DNA from: Pseudomonas marginalis
Lineage (GTDB): Bacteria > Pseudomonadota > Gammaproteobacteria > Pseudomonadales > Pseudomonadaceae
Assembly: GCF_024169655.1 (NCBI RefSeq)
Contig: NZ_JALJWV010000001.1
Location: forward strand, 1,803,001-1,867,000
Length of the DNA stretch: 64,000 bases
Reading direction: 5' to 3'
Of the stretch, positions 36,275 to 46,551 are shown piece after piece (position 1 is the first letter of the stretch; every line of letters starts with the position of its first letter). The notes beneath the pieces were generated by a model. It was not told the origin of the DNA. It saw only the letters and a list, made by a program, of their open reading frames with translations, and made no database searches. Both the position numbers and the translations under genes were made by a program.

Positions 36275-37828
36275 TTAAGCCTTGCGCATCCGCAAGCAGC
36301 GCCACAAAGCCACAACCATCAACCCGCTGACCAGCGCCCAACCCCACGCCTGCTGGTTCAGCAGACCTTCGCGGAACAGCTGAGGCGCAATGCCGGCACC
36401 GATGATAAAGGTCAGTAGGGCGATTTCCCGACGTGGCCCGGTCACGGGGCGAACCAGATAGACCAAGGCGGGCAGTACCAGCGCCGCACTTGGGAAGCTG
36501 CGATAACGTGGGTCAAACACCAGCGCCAGCATCATGACCGCACCCGCGAACCCGGCGATTGCCACCAACCAGCCTGCGCGCTGCTCCAGCCAGTTGAATG
36601 CCTGTGCACGCCAACCCTCGCGGTCGCTCAAGGCCAGGGCTGCGTGTGCCAGTACCAACAGGTTCAACGCGACCAGCAGCCCCGCCCACACCCATTCATC
36701 ATTGAAGCGTGCAGTTACGCGGGTCAGTTCGGCCCAGGTGCCGATGGAGCAGGCGGCGACGGCCCCGAGCAGCGGTAGCAGCCAGGCGGCGCGCAGGCTG
36801 CGCACCCGCCCACCGAGCGCCAGCGTGCCCAACAGGATGATTCCGCCCACGCCCAGCCACAGCGGCCAGTACGGCACGTTGGTCACTGGGCCGGCGAGGA
36901 TGCCCTTGTCCTGGCGGTCGGCATCGAACAAGCCCCAGTACCCCCCGACAGCGCCTTCACTGGCACGCTTCCACGGCTGATCAAAGGCTTCGATCAGGTT
37001 GTAGTGCCAACCATTGGCTTCGGCCATGGCCACGAAGCCGCGCATGAACTTGGCCTCATTGACCCGGCTCGGCACCGCAGTTTCGCGCTGGCGGCCTTCG
37101 CTGGGCCAGCCGGTCTCGCCGATCAGTACGTCCTTGGGCGCAAATTTGTTGCCGAAGGTCTGGCGCACATCGCCGACATGCTTGAGTGCCTGGTCGATCC
37201 CCGCGGGATCGTCTTCCCAGTAGGGCAGCAAGTGGATGGTCAGGAAATCCACCGCCGGGGCTATTTCCGGGTGTTGCAGCCAGAACTCCCAGACGTCGGC
37301 ATACGTGACCGGTTGCTTGATCTGGCTTTTGACCTTATGGATCAGCTTCACCAACTGTGCGGCCGTGACTTCCTTGCGCAGCAGGGTTTCGTTGCCGACG
37401 ATCACCGAGGTGACCACGTCGGCGTTGGCGTTGGCCGAGGCGATCAAGGCATCCACTTCTTTCTCGGTGTCGAGCGGGTTGCCGTTGACCCAGGCGCCGA
37501 TCATCAGTTTCAGCCCGTGCTTGCGCGCCAGGTCCGGCAAGGCTTCCAGGCCGGTCATGGAGTAGGTGCGGATGCATTCGAAGCGAGTGGCCAGCAGGGC
37601 CAGGTCGGCGTCCATGCGCTCGGGACGCAGCGTGAACGGCTGGTCGAACGGCGATTGGTCCTTGTCGAAGGGCGTGTAGGAGGCGCATTGCAGCTTGTGG
37701 CTGGCGCTGGCCACGTCCGGCAACACCACCGGCCGGCCGAGGCCGTACCAGTACCCGATCAGCGCGAGCAGGCCGAGGATCGAGGCGAAAAAATAGGGCA
37801 GGGCAGGGAAGCGGGCAGTCGCGGGCAT
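36275..37828 (-). CDS. Membrane-anchored GH17-family beta-1,3-glucan enzyme
   Basis: A 517-aa protein. One N-terminal helix (residues 11-29) is followed by a periplasmic GH17-like domain. The acid/base is E147 in VIVGNETLLR and the nucleophile E238 in LIGETGWPSEG. From about residue 320 on there are six or seven more helices. GH17 domains cleave or transfer beta-1,3-glucans; in Pseudomonas similar domains occur in cyclic/periplasmic glucan enzymes of the ndv type. No glucan synthase is adjacent. Activity is inferred. Confidence 0.85.
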   Translation of the reverse strand: MPATARFPALPYFFASILGLLALIGYWYGLGRPVVLPDVASASHKLQCASYTPFDKDQSPFDQPFTLRPERMDADLALLATRFECIRTYSMTGLEALPDLARKHGLKLMIGAWVNGNPLDTEKEVDALIASANANADVVTSVIVGNETLLRKEVTAAQLVKLIHKVKSQIKQPVTYADVWEFWLQHPEIAPAVDFLTIHLLPYWEDDPAGIDQALKHVGDVRQTFGNKFAPKDVLIGETGWPSEGRQRETAVPSRVNEAKFMRGFVAMAEANGWHYNLIEAFDQPWKRASEGAVGGYWGLFDADRQDKGILAGPVTNVPYWPLWLGVGGIILLGTLALGGRVRSLRAAWLLPLLGAVAACSIGTWAELTRVTARFNDEWVWAGLLVALNLLVLAHAALALSDREGWRAQAFNWLEQRAGWLVAIAGFAGAVMMLALVFDPRYRSFPSAALVLPALVYLVRPVTGPRREIALLTFIIGAGIAPQLFREGLLNQQAWGWALVSGLMVVALWRCLRMRKA

Positions 37829-38159
37829 GGTCGGCTTATCTGGGGAGCAAAGGCGCGCATCTTACCCGGATTTGTCGGGTCCCAGTGGGGCTGCATGATT
37901 TAGACATGCAAAGTTCGGGCGGGGTATGCGGCGAGTGTCCCATAAAAGCGCTAGCTGGCGATGTGATGTCGTTTCTTGCTTAGCTGAGGTCGCTGACAGA
38001 GCAGGACAAAGGCCCCGGCAGGTTGATGATCGAAGTGTCAGCACTCCACTGATGTCGTAGCGGCCGGAAAGATGCGCGTGAAGGGGGCGCGGCGCACCAC
38101 ATAACAACAGGTTGACGTCGCTCGACATCCGTCGGGCGCAGCACTTTCGGGGAAGTACG
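37829..38159. other. Intergenic region upstream of betX
   Basis: A gap of 331 bases between the divergent GH17 and betX genes. It must hold both promoters. I found no clear -35/-10 pair, small gene or REP element, and no operator I can name. GGGGAAG at 38150 is a good ribosome-binding site for betX. Confidence 0.6.
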
Positions 38160-39011
38160 ATGAAGATGCGACGACTCTTGGGCGCAGTTGCCACTCTGGT
38201 AGTTGCGATGAGTTCCACACTGGCCAGCGCCGACAGCAAAACCCTGAGCATCGGCTATGTGGACGGTTGGTCCGACAGCGTTGCCACCACCCATGTGGCG
38301 GCAGAGGTGATCAAGGCAAAGCTCGGTTATGACGTCAAACTGCAAGCGGTCGCCACCGGGATCATGTGGCAAGGCGTTGCCACGGGCAAGCTCGACGCCA
38401 TGCTCTCTGCCTGGCTGCCCGTGACCCATGGTGAATACTGGGCCAAGAACAAGGACAAGGTGGTCGACTATGGCCCCAACTTCAAGGATGCGAAGATCGG
38501 CCTGATCGTGCCGGAGTACGTCAAGGCCAAGTCCATCGAAGACCTCAAGACCGATACGACCTTCAAGAACAAGATCGTCGGTATCGACGCCGGTTCAGGT
38601 GTAATGCTCAAGACCGACGAAGCGATCAAGGCCTATGGCCTGGAGTACAAGCTGCAAGCCAGTTCTGGCGCCGCGATGATCGCCGAACTGACCCGTGCCG
38701 AAGACAAGCAGGACTCCATTGCGGTCACCGGGTGGGTGCCGCACTGGATGTTCGCCAAGTGGAAACTGCGTTTCCTGGACGATCCAAAAGGGATTTATGG
38801 CGCGGCTGAAACCGTCAACAGCATCGGCAGCAAGGGCCTGGAGACGAAAGCGCCGGAAGTCGTGGCGTTCCTGAAGAAATTCCAATGGGCTTCCAAGGAC
38901 GAAATCGGTGAAGTCATGCTCGCCATTCAGGAAGGCGCCAAGCCTGATGCAGCCGCCAAAGACTGGGTCGCCAAGCACCCTGAGCGGGTTGCCGAGTGGC
39001 TCGCCAAGTAA
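38160..39011 (+). CDS. betX: Glycine betaine/choline-type periplasmic binding protein
   Basis: A 283-aa OpuAC-family binding protein with a signal peptide cut near ASA|DSK. Aromatic pocket residues are visible in YVDGWSDS, SAWLPVTHGEYW and GWVPHWMFAKW, as in ChoX/BetX/OpuAC. Next to a DUF485 gene and an acetate-type symporter it matches the betX neighbourhood of P. aeruginosa. It lacks its own permease and ATPase, so it feeds a Cbc-type transporter elsewhere. GbdR control is known for relatives and assumed only. Confidence 0.85.
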   Translation: MKMRRLLGAVATLVVAMSSTLASADSKTLSIGYVDGWSDSVATTHVAAEVIKAKLGYDVKLQAVATGIMWQGVATGKLDAMLSAWLPVTHGEYWAKNKDKVVDYGPNFKDAKIGLIVPEYVKAKSIEDLKTDTTFKNKIVGIDAGSGVMLKTDEAIKAYGLEYKLQASSGAAMIAELTRAEDKQDSIAVTGWVPHWMFAKWKLRFLDDPKGIYGAAETVNSIGSKGLETKAPEVVAFLKKFQWASKDEIGEVMLAIQEGAKPDAAAKDWVAKHPERVAEWLAK

Positions 39012-39032
39012 CCCTCCTTTGATGTAACCCCT

Positions 39033-39121
39033 TGTGGGAGGGGGTTTGCCCCCGATAGCGATGGATCAGTCAGATCATCAGCGACTGACACACCGCAATC
39101 GGGGGCAAGCCCCCTCCCACA
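39033..39121. repeat. REP-type inverted repeat doublet
   Basis: TGTGGGAGGGGGTTTGCCCC and its reverse complement, about 40 bases apart, in the 260-base betX-DUF485 gap. Same subtype as 6428. Confidence 0.9.
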
Positions 39122-39271
39122 TTATTTTCGCCGCCCGCAAATGTTTCTGCGCCCTCGCAAACCCTCGCTACACTCCCTCCTAATACTAAGGTCGTCTGGA
39201 ACGTGTCCCGCAGTCGCATACAGTGGATATTGTTTCAATAATAACAAAGCTGTGCTGCGAGGATAAAAACA

Positions 39272-39583
39272 ATGAACGACAGCATTTACCTCTCGATTCA
39301 AAACAGCCCGCGCTTCAAGGAGCTGGTTAGAAAAAGGGAAAGGTTCGCCTGGATTCTCTCGGCGATCATGCTAGGGCTTTACTCCGGATTCATCCTGTTG
39401 ATCGCCTACGGGCCACAATTGCTGGGGGCTAAGATCAGCCCCACTTCGTCCATCACCTGGGGAATCCCTCTCGGTGTCGGGCTGATTCTTTCGGCCTTTG
39501 TCCTCACTGCGATCTACGTGCGACGCGCCAACGGCGAATTCGACGACCTGAACAATGCGATTCTCAAGGAGGCTGCGCAATGA
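39272..39583 (+). CDS. DUF485 membrane protein (YjcH-like)
   Basis: A 103-aa protein with two helices (residues 28-49 and 63-86) and the DUF485 start [20 protein letters not shown]. YjcH-type genes almost always precede actP symporter genes; the overlap with actP here is four bases (ATGA). It is probably an accessory or stability subunit of the symporter, but the role is not proven. Confidence 0.9.
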   Translation: MNDSIYLSIQNSPRFKELVRKRERFAWILSAIMLGLYSGFILLIAYGPQLLGAKISPTSSITWGIPLGVGLILSAFVLTAIYVRRANGEFDDLNNAILKEAAQ

Positions 39584-41238
39584 TCCGTCGTCTATTGGCT
39601 GTACTCGGTGCTTCGGTCTTCGCGCCTGCTGTATGGGCGGCGGAGGCATTGACGGGTGAAGTGCAAAAACAACCGCTGAATATTCCAGCGATCCTGATGT
39701 TCGTGGTCTTTGTCGGCGCGACGTTGTGCATCACCTACTGGGCGTCCAAGCGCAACAATTCGGCGGCCGACTATTACGCGGCCGGCGGCAAGATCACCGG
39801 TTTTCAGAACGGCCTGGCGATTGCCGGCGACTATATGTCTGCCGCGTCCTTCCTGGGTATTTCCGCACTGGTATACACCTCCGGCTACGACGGCCTGATC
39901 TACTCGATCGGCTTCCTGGTGGGCTGGCCGATCATTCTGTTCCTGATCGCCGAGCGCTTGCGTAACCTGGGCAAATACACGTTTGCCGACGTGGCGTCCT
40001 ACCGCCTCGGGCAAACCCAGATCCGCAGCCTGTCGGCGTGTGGTTCGCTGGTGGTGGTAGCGTTCTACCTGATCGCGCAGATGGTCGGCGCGGGCAAGCT
40101 GATCCAACTGCTGTTCGGCCTCGATTACCACATAGCGGTGATCATGGTGGGTATCCTGATGTGCATGTACGTGCTGTTCGGCGGCATGCTGGCGACCACC
40201 TGGGTGCAGATCATCAAGGCAGTATTGCTGCTGTCTGGTGCTACGTTCATGGCCGTAATGGTGATGAAGCACGTCAACTTCGACTTCAGCACGCTGTTCT
40301 CCGAGGCGATCAAGGTTCACCCTAAAGGTGAGGCGATCATGAGCCCTGGCGGCCTGGTGAAAGATCCGGTCTCCGCGTTCTCCCTGGGCTTGGCACTGAT
40401 GTTCGGTACCGCCGGCCTGCCGCACATTCTGATGCGCTTCTTCACCGTGAGCGACGCCAAGGAAGCCCGCAAGAGCGTGTTGTACGCCACTGGCTTCATC
40501 GGCTACTTCTACATCCTGACCTTTATCATCGGTTTTGGTGCGATCCTGCTGGTCAGCACTAACCCGGCGTTCAAGGATGCTGCAGGCGCCTTGCTCGGTG
40601 GTAACAACATGGCAGCGGTTCACCTGGCCAACGCGGTGGGTGGCAGTATCTTCCTGGGCTTCATCTCGGCTGTGGCGTTTGCCACCATCCTCGCGGTGGT
40701 TGCGGGCTTGACCCTGGCCGGTGCTTCGGCGGTGTCCCACGACCTGTATGCCAGCGTGATCAAGAAAGGCAAGGCCAACGACAAGGATGAGATTCGCGTC
40801 TCGAAGATCACCACTATCGCTTTGGCGGTGCTGGCAATCGGTCTGGGTATCCTGTTTGAAAGCCAGAACATTGCGTTCATGGTCGGCTTGGCCTTCTCCA
40901 TCGCGGCTAGCTGTAACTTCCCGGTGTTGCTGCTTTCCATGTATTGGAAGAACCTCACCACCCGTGGCGCAATGATTGGTGGCTGGCTCGGTTTGATCAG
41001 TGCCGTGGGCCTGATGGTCCTGGGGCCGACCATCTGGGTGTCGATCCTGCATCACGAAAAAGCCATCTTCCCGTATGAGTACCCTGCGCTGTTCTCGATG
41101 ATCATCGCGTTTGTCAGTATCTGGTTCTTCTCCATCACCGACAAGTCGGCGGCGGCAGTCAAGGAACGGGCGCTGTACTTCCCGCAGTTTGTGCGTTCGC
41201 AGACTGGCCTGGGGGCGAGTGGGGCGGTTGCTCACTAA
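39580..41238 (+). CDS. actP: Cation/acetate symporter ActP
   Basis: A 552-aa sodium:solute symporter of the SSS family. A cleavable-looking N-terminus ([20 protein letters not shown]) is followed by 13 helices. [20 protein letters not shown] and [11 protein letters not shown] at about residues 64-95 form the family signature. It imports acetate and similar short carboxylates with a cation. It is coupled to the DUF485 gene and ends at a strong terminator. Confidence 0.92.
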   Translation: MIRRLLAVLGASVFAPAVWAAEALTGEVQKQPLNIPAILMFVVFVGATLCITYWASKRNNSAADYYAAGGKITGFQNGLAIAGDYMSAASFLGISALVYTSGYDGLIYSIGFLVGWPIILFLIAERLRNLGKYTFADVASYRLGQTQIRSLSACGSLVVVAFYLIAQMVGAGKLIQLLFGLDYHIAVIMVGILMCMYVLFGGMLATTWVQIIKAVLLLSGATFMAVMVMKHVNFDFSTLFSEAIKVHPKGEAIMSPGGLVKDPVSAFSLGLALMFGTAGLPHILMRFFTVSDAKEARKSVLYATGFIGYFYILTFIIGFGAILLVSTNPAFKDAAGALLGGNNMAAVHLANAVGGSIFLGFISAVAFATILAVVAGLTLAGASAVSHDLYASVIKKGKANDKDEIRVSKITTIALAVLAIGLGILFESQNIAFMVGLAFSIAASCNFPVLLLSMYWKNLTTRGAMIGGWLGLISAVGLMVLGPTIWVSILHHEKAIFPYEYPALFSMIIAFVSIWFFSITDKSAAAVKERALYFPQFVRSQTGLGASGAVAH

Positions 41239-41244
41239 GGTTGT

Positions 41245-41530
41245 AGCTCAATAGGAAATGCCCCGGTCGAAAAACCGGGGCATTTTTTTGGCTGGGGGTT
41301 TGTGTTGGCCGGGCTATTGTCATCGGGAGCAAGCTCCCTCCCACATTTGACTGCATTCCAAGGTGGGTAGTCGGGCAAATGTGGGAGGTTGTCGCTCAAT
41401 AGGAAAAGCCCCGGTCGACAGGCTGGGGCATTTTTTTGCCTGGGCATTGCCATCGGGAGCAAGCTCCCTCCCGCATTTGACTGCATTCCAAGGCGGGTAC
41501 TCGGTCAAATGTGGGAGGGGGCTTGCTCCC
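41245..41530. repeat. Tandem duplication of terminator plus REP doublet
   Basis: Two similar units follow each other: unit 1 about 41245-41388, unit 2 about 41390-41530. Each holds GCTCAATAGGAAA, a GCCCCGGTCGA...GGGGCATTTTTTT hairpin, CATCGGGAGCAAGCTCCCTC, the stretch TTTGACTGCATTCCAAGG and CAAATGTGGGAGG. Unit 2 has several substitutions and a shorter middle. The rest of the 391-base gap to gltA holds the gltA terminator. Confidence 0.9.
41256..41289 (+). terminator. Intrinsic terminator of actP
   Basis: A 12-bp stem AAATGCCCCGGT / ACCGGGGCATTT with a CGAAAA loop, then a T-run. A second, diverged copy of this hairpin follows at about 41404. Confidence 0.95.
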
Positions 41531-41575
41531 GATAGCGGCGTTTCAGACAAAACAGTTTCTCGGTTCCTGCACAAA

Positions 41576-41609
41576 TAAAAACGGCCTCCATGAAGGAGGC
41601 CGCTTTTTT
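41576..41609. terminator. Intrinsic terminator of gltA (bidirectional)
   Basis: An 8-bp stem CGGCCTCC / GGAGGCCG with an ATGAA loop, A-tract on the left and T-tract on the right. It lies about 30 bases beyond the gltA stop. Confidence 0.92.
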
Positions 41610-41629
41610 ATTACGCGTCAGTCAGATGC

Positions 41630-42919
41630 TTACTTGCGATCTTCCAACTTGGTAATGTCACGCGACTCGTAGCCGGTGTACAGCTGGCGCGGGCGGCCAA
41701 TCTTGTACGGGCTGGAGAGCATTTCTTTCCAGTGGGAGATCCAGCCCACGGTCCGCGCCAGGGCGAAGATCACGGTGAACATGCTGGTTGGAATGCCGAT
41801 CGCCTTGAGGATGATCCCCGAGTAGAAGTCGACGTTCGGGTACAGCGAGCGTTCGATGAAGTACGGGTCGGTCAGGGCGATCTCTTCCAGGCGCATGGCC
41901 AGTTCGAGTTGCGGATCGTTCTTGATGCCCAGTTCTCTCAACACTTCGTCGCAGGTTTTCTTCATGACGGTGGCGCGCGGGTCGCGGTTCTTGTAGACCC
42001 GGTGACCGAAGCCCATCAACTTGAACGGATCGTTCTTGTCCTTGGCCTTGGCGATGTATTTGTCGATGTTCGAGACATCGCCGATTTCATCGAGCATGGT
42101 CAATACGGCTTCGTTCGCACCGCCGTGGGCAGGGCCCCACAGTGCGGCGATACCGGCGGCGATACAGGCGAACGGGTTGGCACCCGAAGAGCCGGCCAGG
42201 CGCACGGTAGAGGTGGAGGCGTTCTGCTCGTGGTCGGCATGGAGGATGAAGATCCGGTCCATTGCCTTGGCGAGCACCGGGCTGATCGGTTTGATCTCGC
42301 ACGGGGTGTTGAACATCATGTGCAGGAAGTTTTCCGCGTAAGTCAGGTCGTTGCGCGGGTACATCATAGGTTGCCCCATGGAGTACTTGTAAACCATTGC
42401 GGCCAGGGTCGGCATCTTGGCAACCAGGCGGATCGCGGAAATTTCGCGATGCTGCGGGTTATTGATGTCGAGGGAGTCGTGATAGAAAGCCGACAGGGCG
42501 CCGACTACGCCGCACATGACTGCCATTGGGTGGGCGTCGCGACGGAAGCCGTTGAAGAAAGTCTTCAACTGCTCGTGAACCATGGTGTGGTTCTTTACGG
42601 TACTGACGAACTCGGCTTTCTGCTCGGCGGTTGGCAACTCGCCATTTAGTAGCAGATAGCAGGTTTCCAGGTAGTCCGATTTTTCAGCCAGTTGCTCGAT
42701 CGGGTAGCCCCGATGCAGCAAAATGCCATTGTCGCCATCGATATAGGTAATCTTCGACTCGCATGAAGCGGTCGACATGAAGCCTGGGTCGAAAGTGAAA
42801 CGGCCCGTGGCCGTAAGGCCCCGTACGTCGATAACATCAGGACCAACGGTGCCGGTTAAAATGGGCAGCTCGACGGGGGCTACGCCCTCGATGATCAACT
42901 GCGCTTTTTTGTCAGCCAT
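41630..42919 (-). CDS. gltA: Citrate synthase (type II, hexameric)
   Basis: Condenses acetyl-CoA and oxaloacetate to citrate. The 429-aa protein has the type II citrate synthase layout. Active-site regions appear as [10 protein letters not shown] near residue 230, [14 protein letters not shown] near residue 305 and VDFYSGI near 363. It is transcribed away from sdhCDAB, with a near-consensus promoter at 42978-43005 and a terminator at 41576. Confidence 0.97.
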   Translation of the reverse strand: MADKKAQLIIEGVAPVELPILTGTVGPDVIDVRGLTATGRFTFDPGFMSTASCESKITYIDGDNGILLHRGYPIEQLAEKSDYLETCYLLLNGELPTAEQKAEFVSTVKNHTMVHEQLKTFFNGFRRDAHPMAVMCGVVGALSAFYHDSLDINNPQHREISAIRLVAKMPTLAAMVYKYSMGQPMMYPRNDLTYAENFLHMMFNTPCEIKPISPVLAKAMDRIFILHADHEQNASTSTVRLAGSSGANPFACIAAGIAALWGPAHGGANEAVLTMLDEIGDVSNIDKYIAKAKDKNDPFKLMGFGHRVYKNRDPRATVMKKTCDEVLRELGIKNDPQLELAMRLEEIALTDPYFIERSLYPNVDFYSGIILKAIGIPTSMFTVIFALARTVGWISHWKEMLSSPYKIGRPRQLYTGYESRDITKLEDRK

Positions 42920-42977
42920 GTGGCCTCCTATTTATGCTTCAAATCATCAGACAGACCCCCCACGCAGGGCCCGGACC

Positions 42978-43005
42978 ACTATAGTGAGATAAATTCAGAT
43001 GTCAA
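42978..43005 (-). promoter_or_regulatory. gltA: sigma70-type promoter of gltA
   Basis: On the minus strand TTGACA (43005-43000) and TATAGT (42983-42978) are separated by 16 bases, about 58 bases before the gltA start. Confidence 0.8.
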
Positions 43006-43119
43006 TTTGCCTAAAGTCTTGCTCCAGAAGGCTTTCACAGGACTTTTTCCTCGAAATTTACCGCCATTTACGCCTTTTATTCCGCCAGCGCAATGCGCTA
43101 TTAGCGTGAGGTCAGCGCG

Positions 43120-43148
43120 TTGTCATTAGTAGCCTAACTGTCTATACT
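43120..43148 (+). promoter_or_regulatory. sdhC: sigma70-type promoter of the sdh-suc operon
   Basis: TTGTCA (43120-43125) and TATACT (43143-43148) are separated by exactly 17 bases. They lie about 135 bases upstream of sdhC, leaving a long 5' leader. The remaining part of the 363-base gltA-sdhC gap shows no gene. Confidence 0.78.
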
Positions 43149-43282
43149 CGGCCACCGACCGCCAAGGGCTTTTGGGCTTGCTTTCATTGGGGGTCGCACT
43201 CCCTGGGTGGCGTTACCTGACCAGTACACTCCCCAACAACTTTGCCCTGATTGTTAGGGGCTCTTCAGTGTGAAAAAAAGCC

Positions 43283-43657
43283 GTGAATAGCCAACGACCT
43301 GTAAACCTAGACCTAAGGACCATCAAACTCCCCATCACCGGCGTTACGTCGTTCCTGCACCGTGTTTCCGGCATCATCCTCTTCCTGGGCTTGGGCTTCA
43401 TGCTTTACGCATTGAGCAAATCCTTGGGTTCCGAGGAAGGTTATGCCGAGGTGAAGGCATGCTTGACCAGTCCGCTGGCCAAGTTCGTAGCATGGGGTCT
43501 CTTGTCCGCTCTGCTGTATCACTTGGTAGCCGGCGTGCGCCACTTGATCATGGATATGGGCATCGGTGAGACGCTGGAAGGCGGCCGCCTGGGCTCGAAA
43601 ATCGTCATCGCCATTTCCGTGGCGCTGATCGTTCTGGCAGGAGTTTGGATATGGTAA
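43283..43657 (+). CDS. sdhC: Succinate dehydrogenase cytochrome b556 subunit
   Basis: Membrane anchor of complex II that helps bind haem b and ubiquinone. The 124-aa protein has three helices and the family motif RPVNLDLRTIKLPITGVTSF, then LHRVSG (residues 5-30). The haem-ligand histidine is in the SALLYHLVAGVRHL helix. Translation begins at GTG 43283; an upstream GTG in the same frame hits a stop. It overlaps sdhD by seven bases. Confidence 0.95.
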   Translation: MNSQRPVNLDLRTIKLPITGVTSFLHRVSGIILFLGLGFMLYALSKSLGSEEGYAEVKACLTSPLAKFVAWGLLSALLYHLVAGVRHLIMDMGIGETLEGGRLGSKIVIAISVALIVLAGVWIW

Positions 43658-44019
43658 CCAGCGTAACGAATCTGTCGCGTTCGGGCCTCTATGACTGGAT
43701 GGCACAGCGTGTGTCTGCGGTCGTTCTCGCGGCTTATTTCATTTTCCTGATCGGATACCTCGTCGCAAATCCGGGCATCGGCTATGAACAATGGCATGGC
43801 CTGTTTTCCCACAATGCGATGCGAATCTTCAGTCTGCTGGCCCTTGTAGCCCTGGGCGCTCACGCCTGGGTCGGCATGTGGACCATCTCGACCGACTACC
43901 TGACGCCAATGGCGCTGGGCAAGTCTGCGACAGCAGTACGGTTTCTCTTCCAGGCAGTATGCGGCGTCATGATGTTCGCTTACTTCGTCTGGGGTGTGCA
44001 GATTCTTTGGGGTATCTGA
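43651..44019 (+). CDS. sdhD: Succinate dehydrogenase membrane anchor subunit
   Basis: Second membrane subunit of complex II, 122 aa with three helices. GLYDWMAQRVSAVVLAAYF near the N-terminus and ALGAHAWVGMWTISTDYL contain the conserved quinone/haem-site residues. ATG 43651 overlaps the end of sdhC, and sdhA follows three bases after the stop. Confidence 0.95.
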   Translation: MVTSVTNLSRSGLYDWMAQRVSAVVLAAYFIFLIGYLVANPGIGYEQWHGLFSHNAMRIFSLLALVALGAHAWVGMWTISTDYLTPMALGKSATAVRFLFQAVCGVMMFAYFVWGVQILWGI

Positions 44020-44022
44020 TCC

Positions 44023-45795
44023 ATGGCTAACATTCCAACTATTTCCTTCGACGCCATCATCATTGGTGGCGGCGGCGCCGGCATGCGCGCAGCGCTGCAA
44101 CTGGCTCAGGGCGGTCACAAGACTGCCGTGATCACCAAGGTGTTCCCGACGCGTTCCCACACCGTATCGGCTCAGGGTGGCATCACCTGCGCCATCGCCT
44201 CCGCCGACCCGAACGATGACTGGCGCTGGCACATGTACGATACCGTCAAGGGTTCCGACTATATCGGTGACCAGGACGCTATCGAATACATGTGTCAGGA
44301 AGGCCCGGCCGCCGTGTTCGAGTTGGACCACATGGGTCTGCCGTTCTCGCGTACCGAGCAAGGTCGTATCTACCAGCGTCCATTCGGCGGTCAGTCGAAG
44401 GATTACGGTAAAGGTGGCCAGGCTGCCCGTACCTGCGCTGCGTCCGACCGTACCGGTCACGCGCTGCTGCACACCCTTTATCAGGGCAACCTGAAAGCTG
44501 GCACCACGTTCCTGAACGAGTACTACGCGGTTGACCTGGTGAAAAACCAGGACGGCGCATTCGTCGGCGTGATCGCTATCTGCATCGAAACCGGTGAAAC
44601 CACCTACATCCGCGCCAAGGCTACTGTTCTGGCGACTGGCGGTGCAGGTCGTATCTACGCATCGACCACCAACGCCCTGATCAACACCGGTGACGGCGTT
44701 GGCATGGCGCTGCGTGCTGGCGTGCCGGTGCAAGACATTGAAATGTGGCAGTTCCACCCAACCGGTATCGCCGGTGCCGGTGTACTCGTCACCGAAGGTT
44801 GCCGTGGTGAAGGTGGCTATCTGATCAACAAGCACGGTGAGCGTTTCATGGAGCGTTATGCTCCGAACGCGAAAGACCTTGCTGGTCGTGACGTTGTTGC
44901 CCGCTCCATGGTCAAGGAAATCATCGCCGGCAATGGCTGTGGCCCGAATGGCGACCACGTAATGCTGAAGCTCGATCACCTCGGCGAGGAAGTGCTGCAC
45001 AGCCGCTTGCCAGGTATCTGCGAGCTGTCCAAGACCTTTGCTCACGTTGACCCGGTGGTTGCTCCGGTTCCGGTTGTTCCGACTTGCCACTACATGATGG
45101 GCGGCGTGCCGACCAACATTCATGGTCAGGCGATCACCCAGAACGCCGAAGGTGTGGACGAGATCATTCATGGTCTCTTCGCAGTAGGCGAAGTGGCTTG
45201 CGTATCGGTACACGGCGCCAACCGTCTGGGCGGCAACTCGCTGCTCGACCTGGTGGTATTCGGCCGCGCTGCCGGCCTGCACCTCGAGAAGGCGCTGACC
45301 GACGGCATCGAATACGATGACGCCACTGACGCCAACATCGAAGCTGCCCTGGCCCGTCTGAACGCTCTGAACGAGCGTACCGATGGCGAAGACGTGGCTA
45401 CCCTGCGTCGCGAGCTGCAAAGCTGCATGCAGAACTACTTCGGTGTATTCCGTACCGGCGAATACATGCAGAAGGGTATCGCCCAGTTGGCCGACCTGCG
45501 CACGCGCATCGCCAACGTCAAGATCAACGATAAGAGCCAGGCGTTCAACACCGCTCGTATTGAAGCCCTTGAACTGCAAAACCTGTTGGAAGTGGCTGAA
45601 GCGACTGCGATCGCCGCCGAGGTTCGTAAAGAATCCCGTGGTGCTCACGCTCGTGAAGACTTTGAAGATCGCGACGACGAAAACTGGTTGTGCCACACCC
45701 TGTACTTCCCGGGTGACAAGCGCGTAACCAAGCGTGCCGTTAACTTCTCGCCGAAGACGGTTCCGATGTTTGAACCGAAAATTCGGACTTACTAA
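44023..45795 (+). CDS. sdhA: Succinate dehydrogenase flavoprotein subunit
   Basis: Catalytic subunit oxidising succinate to fumarate, 590 aa. The FAD-binding GGGGAG is at 15-20, and the covalent-FAD motif [13 protein letters not shown] has H46. Substrate-site segments include [13 protein letters not shown] and [19 protein letters not shown]. It is the third gene of sdhCDAB. Confidence 0.97.
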   Translation: MANIPTISFDAIIIGGGGAGMRAALQLAQGGHKTAVITKVFPTRSHTVSAQGGITCAIASADPNDDWRWHMYDTVKGSDYIGDQDAIEYMCQEGPAAVFELDHMGLPFSRTEQGRIYQRPFGGQSKDYGKGGQAARTCAASDRTGHALLHTLYQGNLKAGTTFLNEYYAVDLVKNQDGAFVGVIAICIETGETTYIRAKATVLATGGAGRIYASTTNALINTGDGVGMALRAGVPVQDIEMWQFHPTGIAGAGVLVTEGCRGEGGYLINKHGERFMERYAPNAKDLAGRDVVARSMVKEIIAGNGCGPNGDHVMLKLDHLGEEVLHSRLPGICELSKTFAHVDPVVAPVPVVPTCHYMMGGVPTNIHGQAITQNAEGVDEIIHGLFAVGEVACVSVHGANRLGGNSLLDLVVFGRAAGLHLEKALTDGIEYDDATDANIEAALARLNALNERTDGEDVATLRRELQSCMQNYFGVFRTGEYMQKGIAQLADLRTRIANVKINDKSQAFNTARIEALELQNLLEVAEATAIAAEVRKESRGAHAREDFEDRDDENWLCHTLYFPGDKRVTKRAVNFSPKTVPMFEPKIRTY

Positions 45796-45806
45796 GGGTG
45801 GCTGCC

Positions 45807-46511
45807 ATGTTGAAAGTCAGTGTGTATCGCTACAACCCTGATCGGGACGCTGCGCCGTTCATGCAGGATTTCCAGGTCGATACCGGTGGTAAAGACTTGA
45901 TGGTGCTGGATGTGCTGGCCCTGATCAAAGAGCAGGACGAAGGTTTCTCCTATCGTCGCTCTTGCCGTGAAGGTGTTTGCGGTTCCGACGGCATGAACAT
46001 CAACGGCAAAAACGGCCTGGCGTGCATCACGCCGCTGTCCGCCGTGGTTAAAGGCAACAAGCTGATCGTTCGTCCTCTGCCAGGTTTGCCGGTTATCCGT
46101 GACCTGGTCGTCGATATGAGCATCTTTTACAAGCAATACGAGAAAGTTAAGCCATTCCTGCAGAACGACACGCCGGCTCCGGCCATCGAGCGTCTGCAGT
46201 CCCCGGAAGAACGCGAAAAGCTCGACGGTCTGTACGAGTGCATCCTGTGCGCTTGCTGCTCGACTTCCTGCCCGTCCTTCTGGTGGAACCCGGACAAGTT
46301 CCTGGGCCCAGCCGCTCTGCTGCAAGCGTATCGCTTCCTGGCAGACAGCCGTGACACCCATACGTCCGAGCGCCTGGCTTCACTGGATGACCCGTTCAGC
46401 GTATTCCGCTGCCGCGGGATCATGAACTGCGTCAACGTATGTCCCAAAGGCCTGAACCCGACTAAGGCCATTGGTCACATCCGTAACATGCTGCTGCAAA
46501 GCGGCGTGTAA
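45807..46511 (+). CDS. sdhB: Succinate dehydrogenase iron-sulfur subunit
   Basis: Passes electrons from FAD to quinone through three clusters. The 234-aa protein has the 2Fe-2S cysteines in SCREGVCGSDGMNINGKNGL followed by AC, and the 4Fe-4S and 3Fe-4S cysteines in CILCACCSTSCPS and CRGIMNCVNVCPKG. I start it at ATG 45807 (MLKVSVYRYNP) rather than the GTG three codons upstream. Confidence 0.96.
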   Translation: MLKVSVYRYNPDRDAAPFMQDFQVDTGGKDLMVLDVLALIKEQDEGFSYRRSCREGVCGSDGMNINGKNGLACITPLSAVVKGNKLIVRPLPGLPVIRDLVVDMSIFYKQYEKVKPFLQNDTPAPAIERLQSPEEREKLDGLYECILCACCSTSCPSFWWNPDKFLGPAALLQAYRFLADSRDTHTSERLASLDDPFSVFRCRGIMNCVNVCPKGLNPTKAIGHIRNMLLQSGV

Positions 46512-46551
46512 TAGACGTTGTAGCAAAGCAGGACCGTTGTGCCCGTAAATG

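Noticed and set aside
41290..41574. Short open frames repeating MQSN.GGSLLPM
   Set aside because: They are translations of the duplicated REP/terminator DNA, not proteins.
43519..45696. Minus-strand open frame of 725 codons
   Set aside because: Antisense to sdhC, sdhD and sdhA, with no start context or family similarity.
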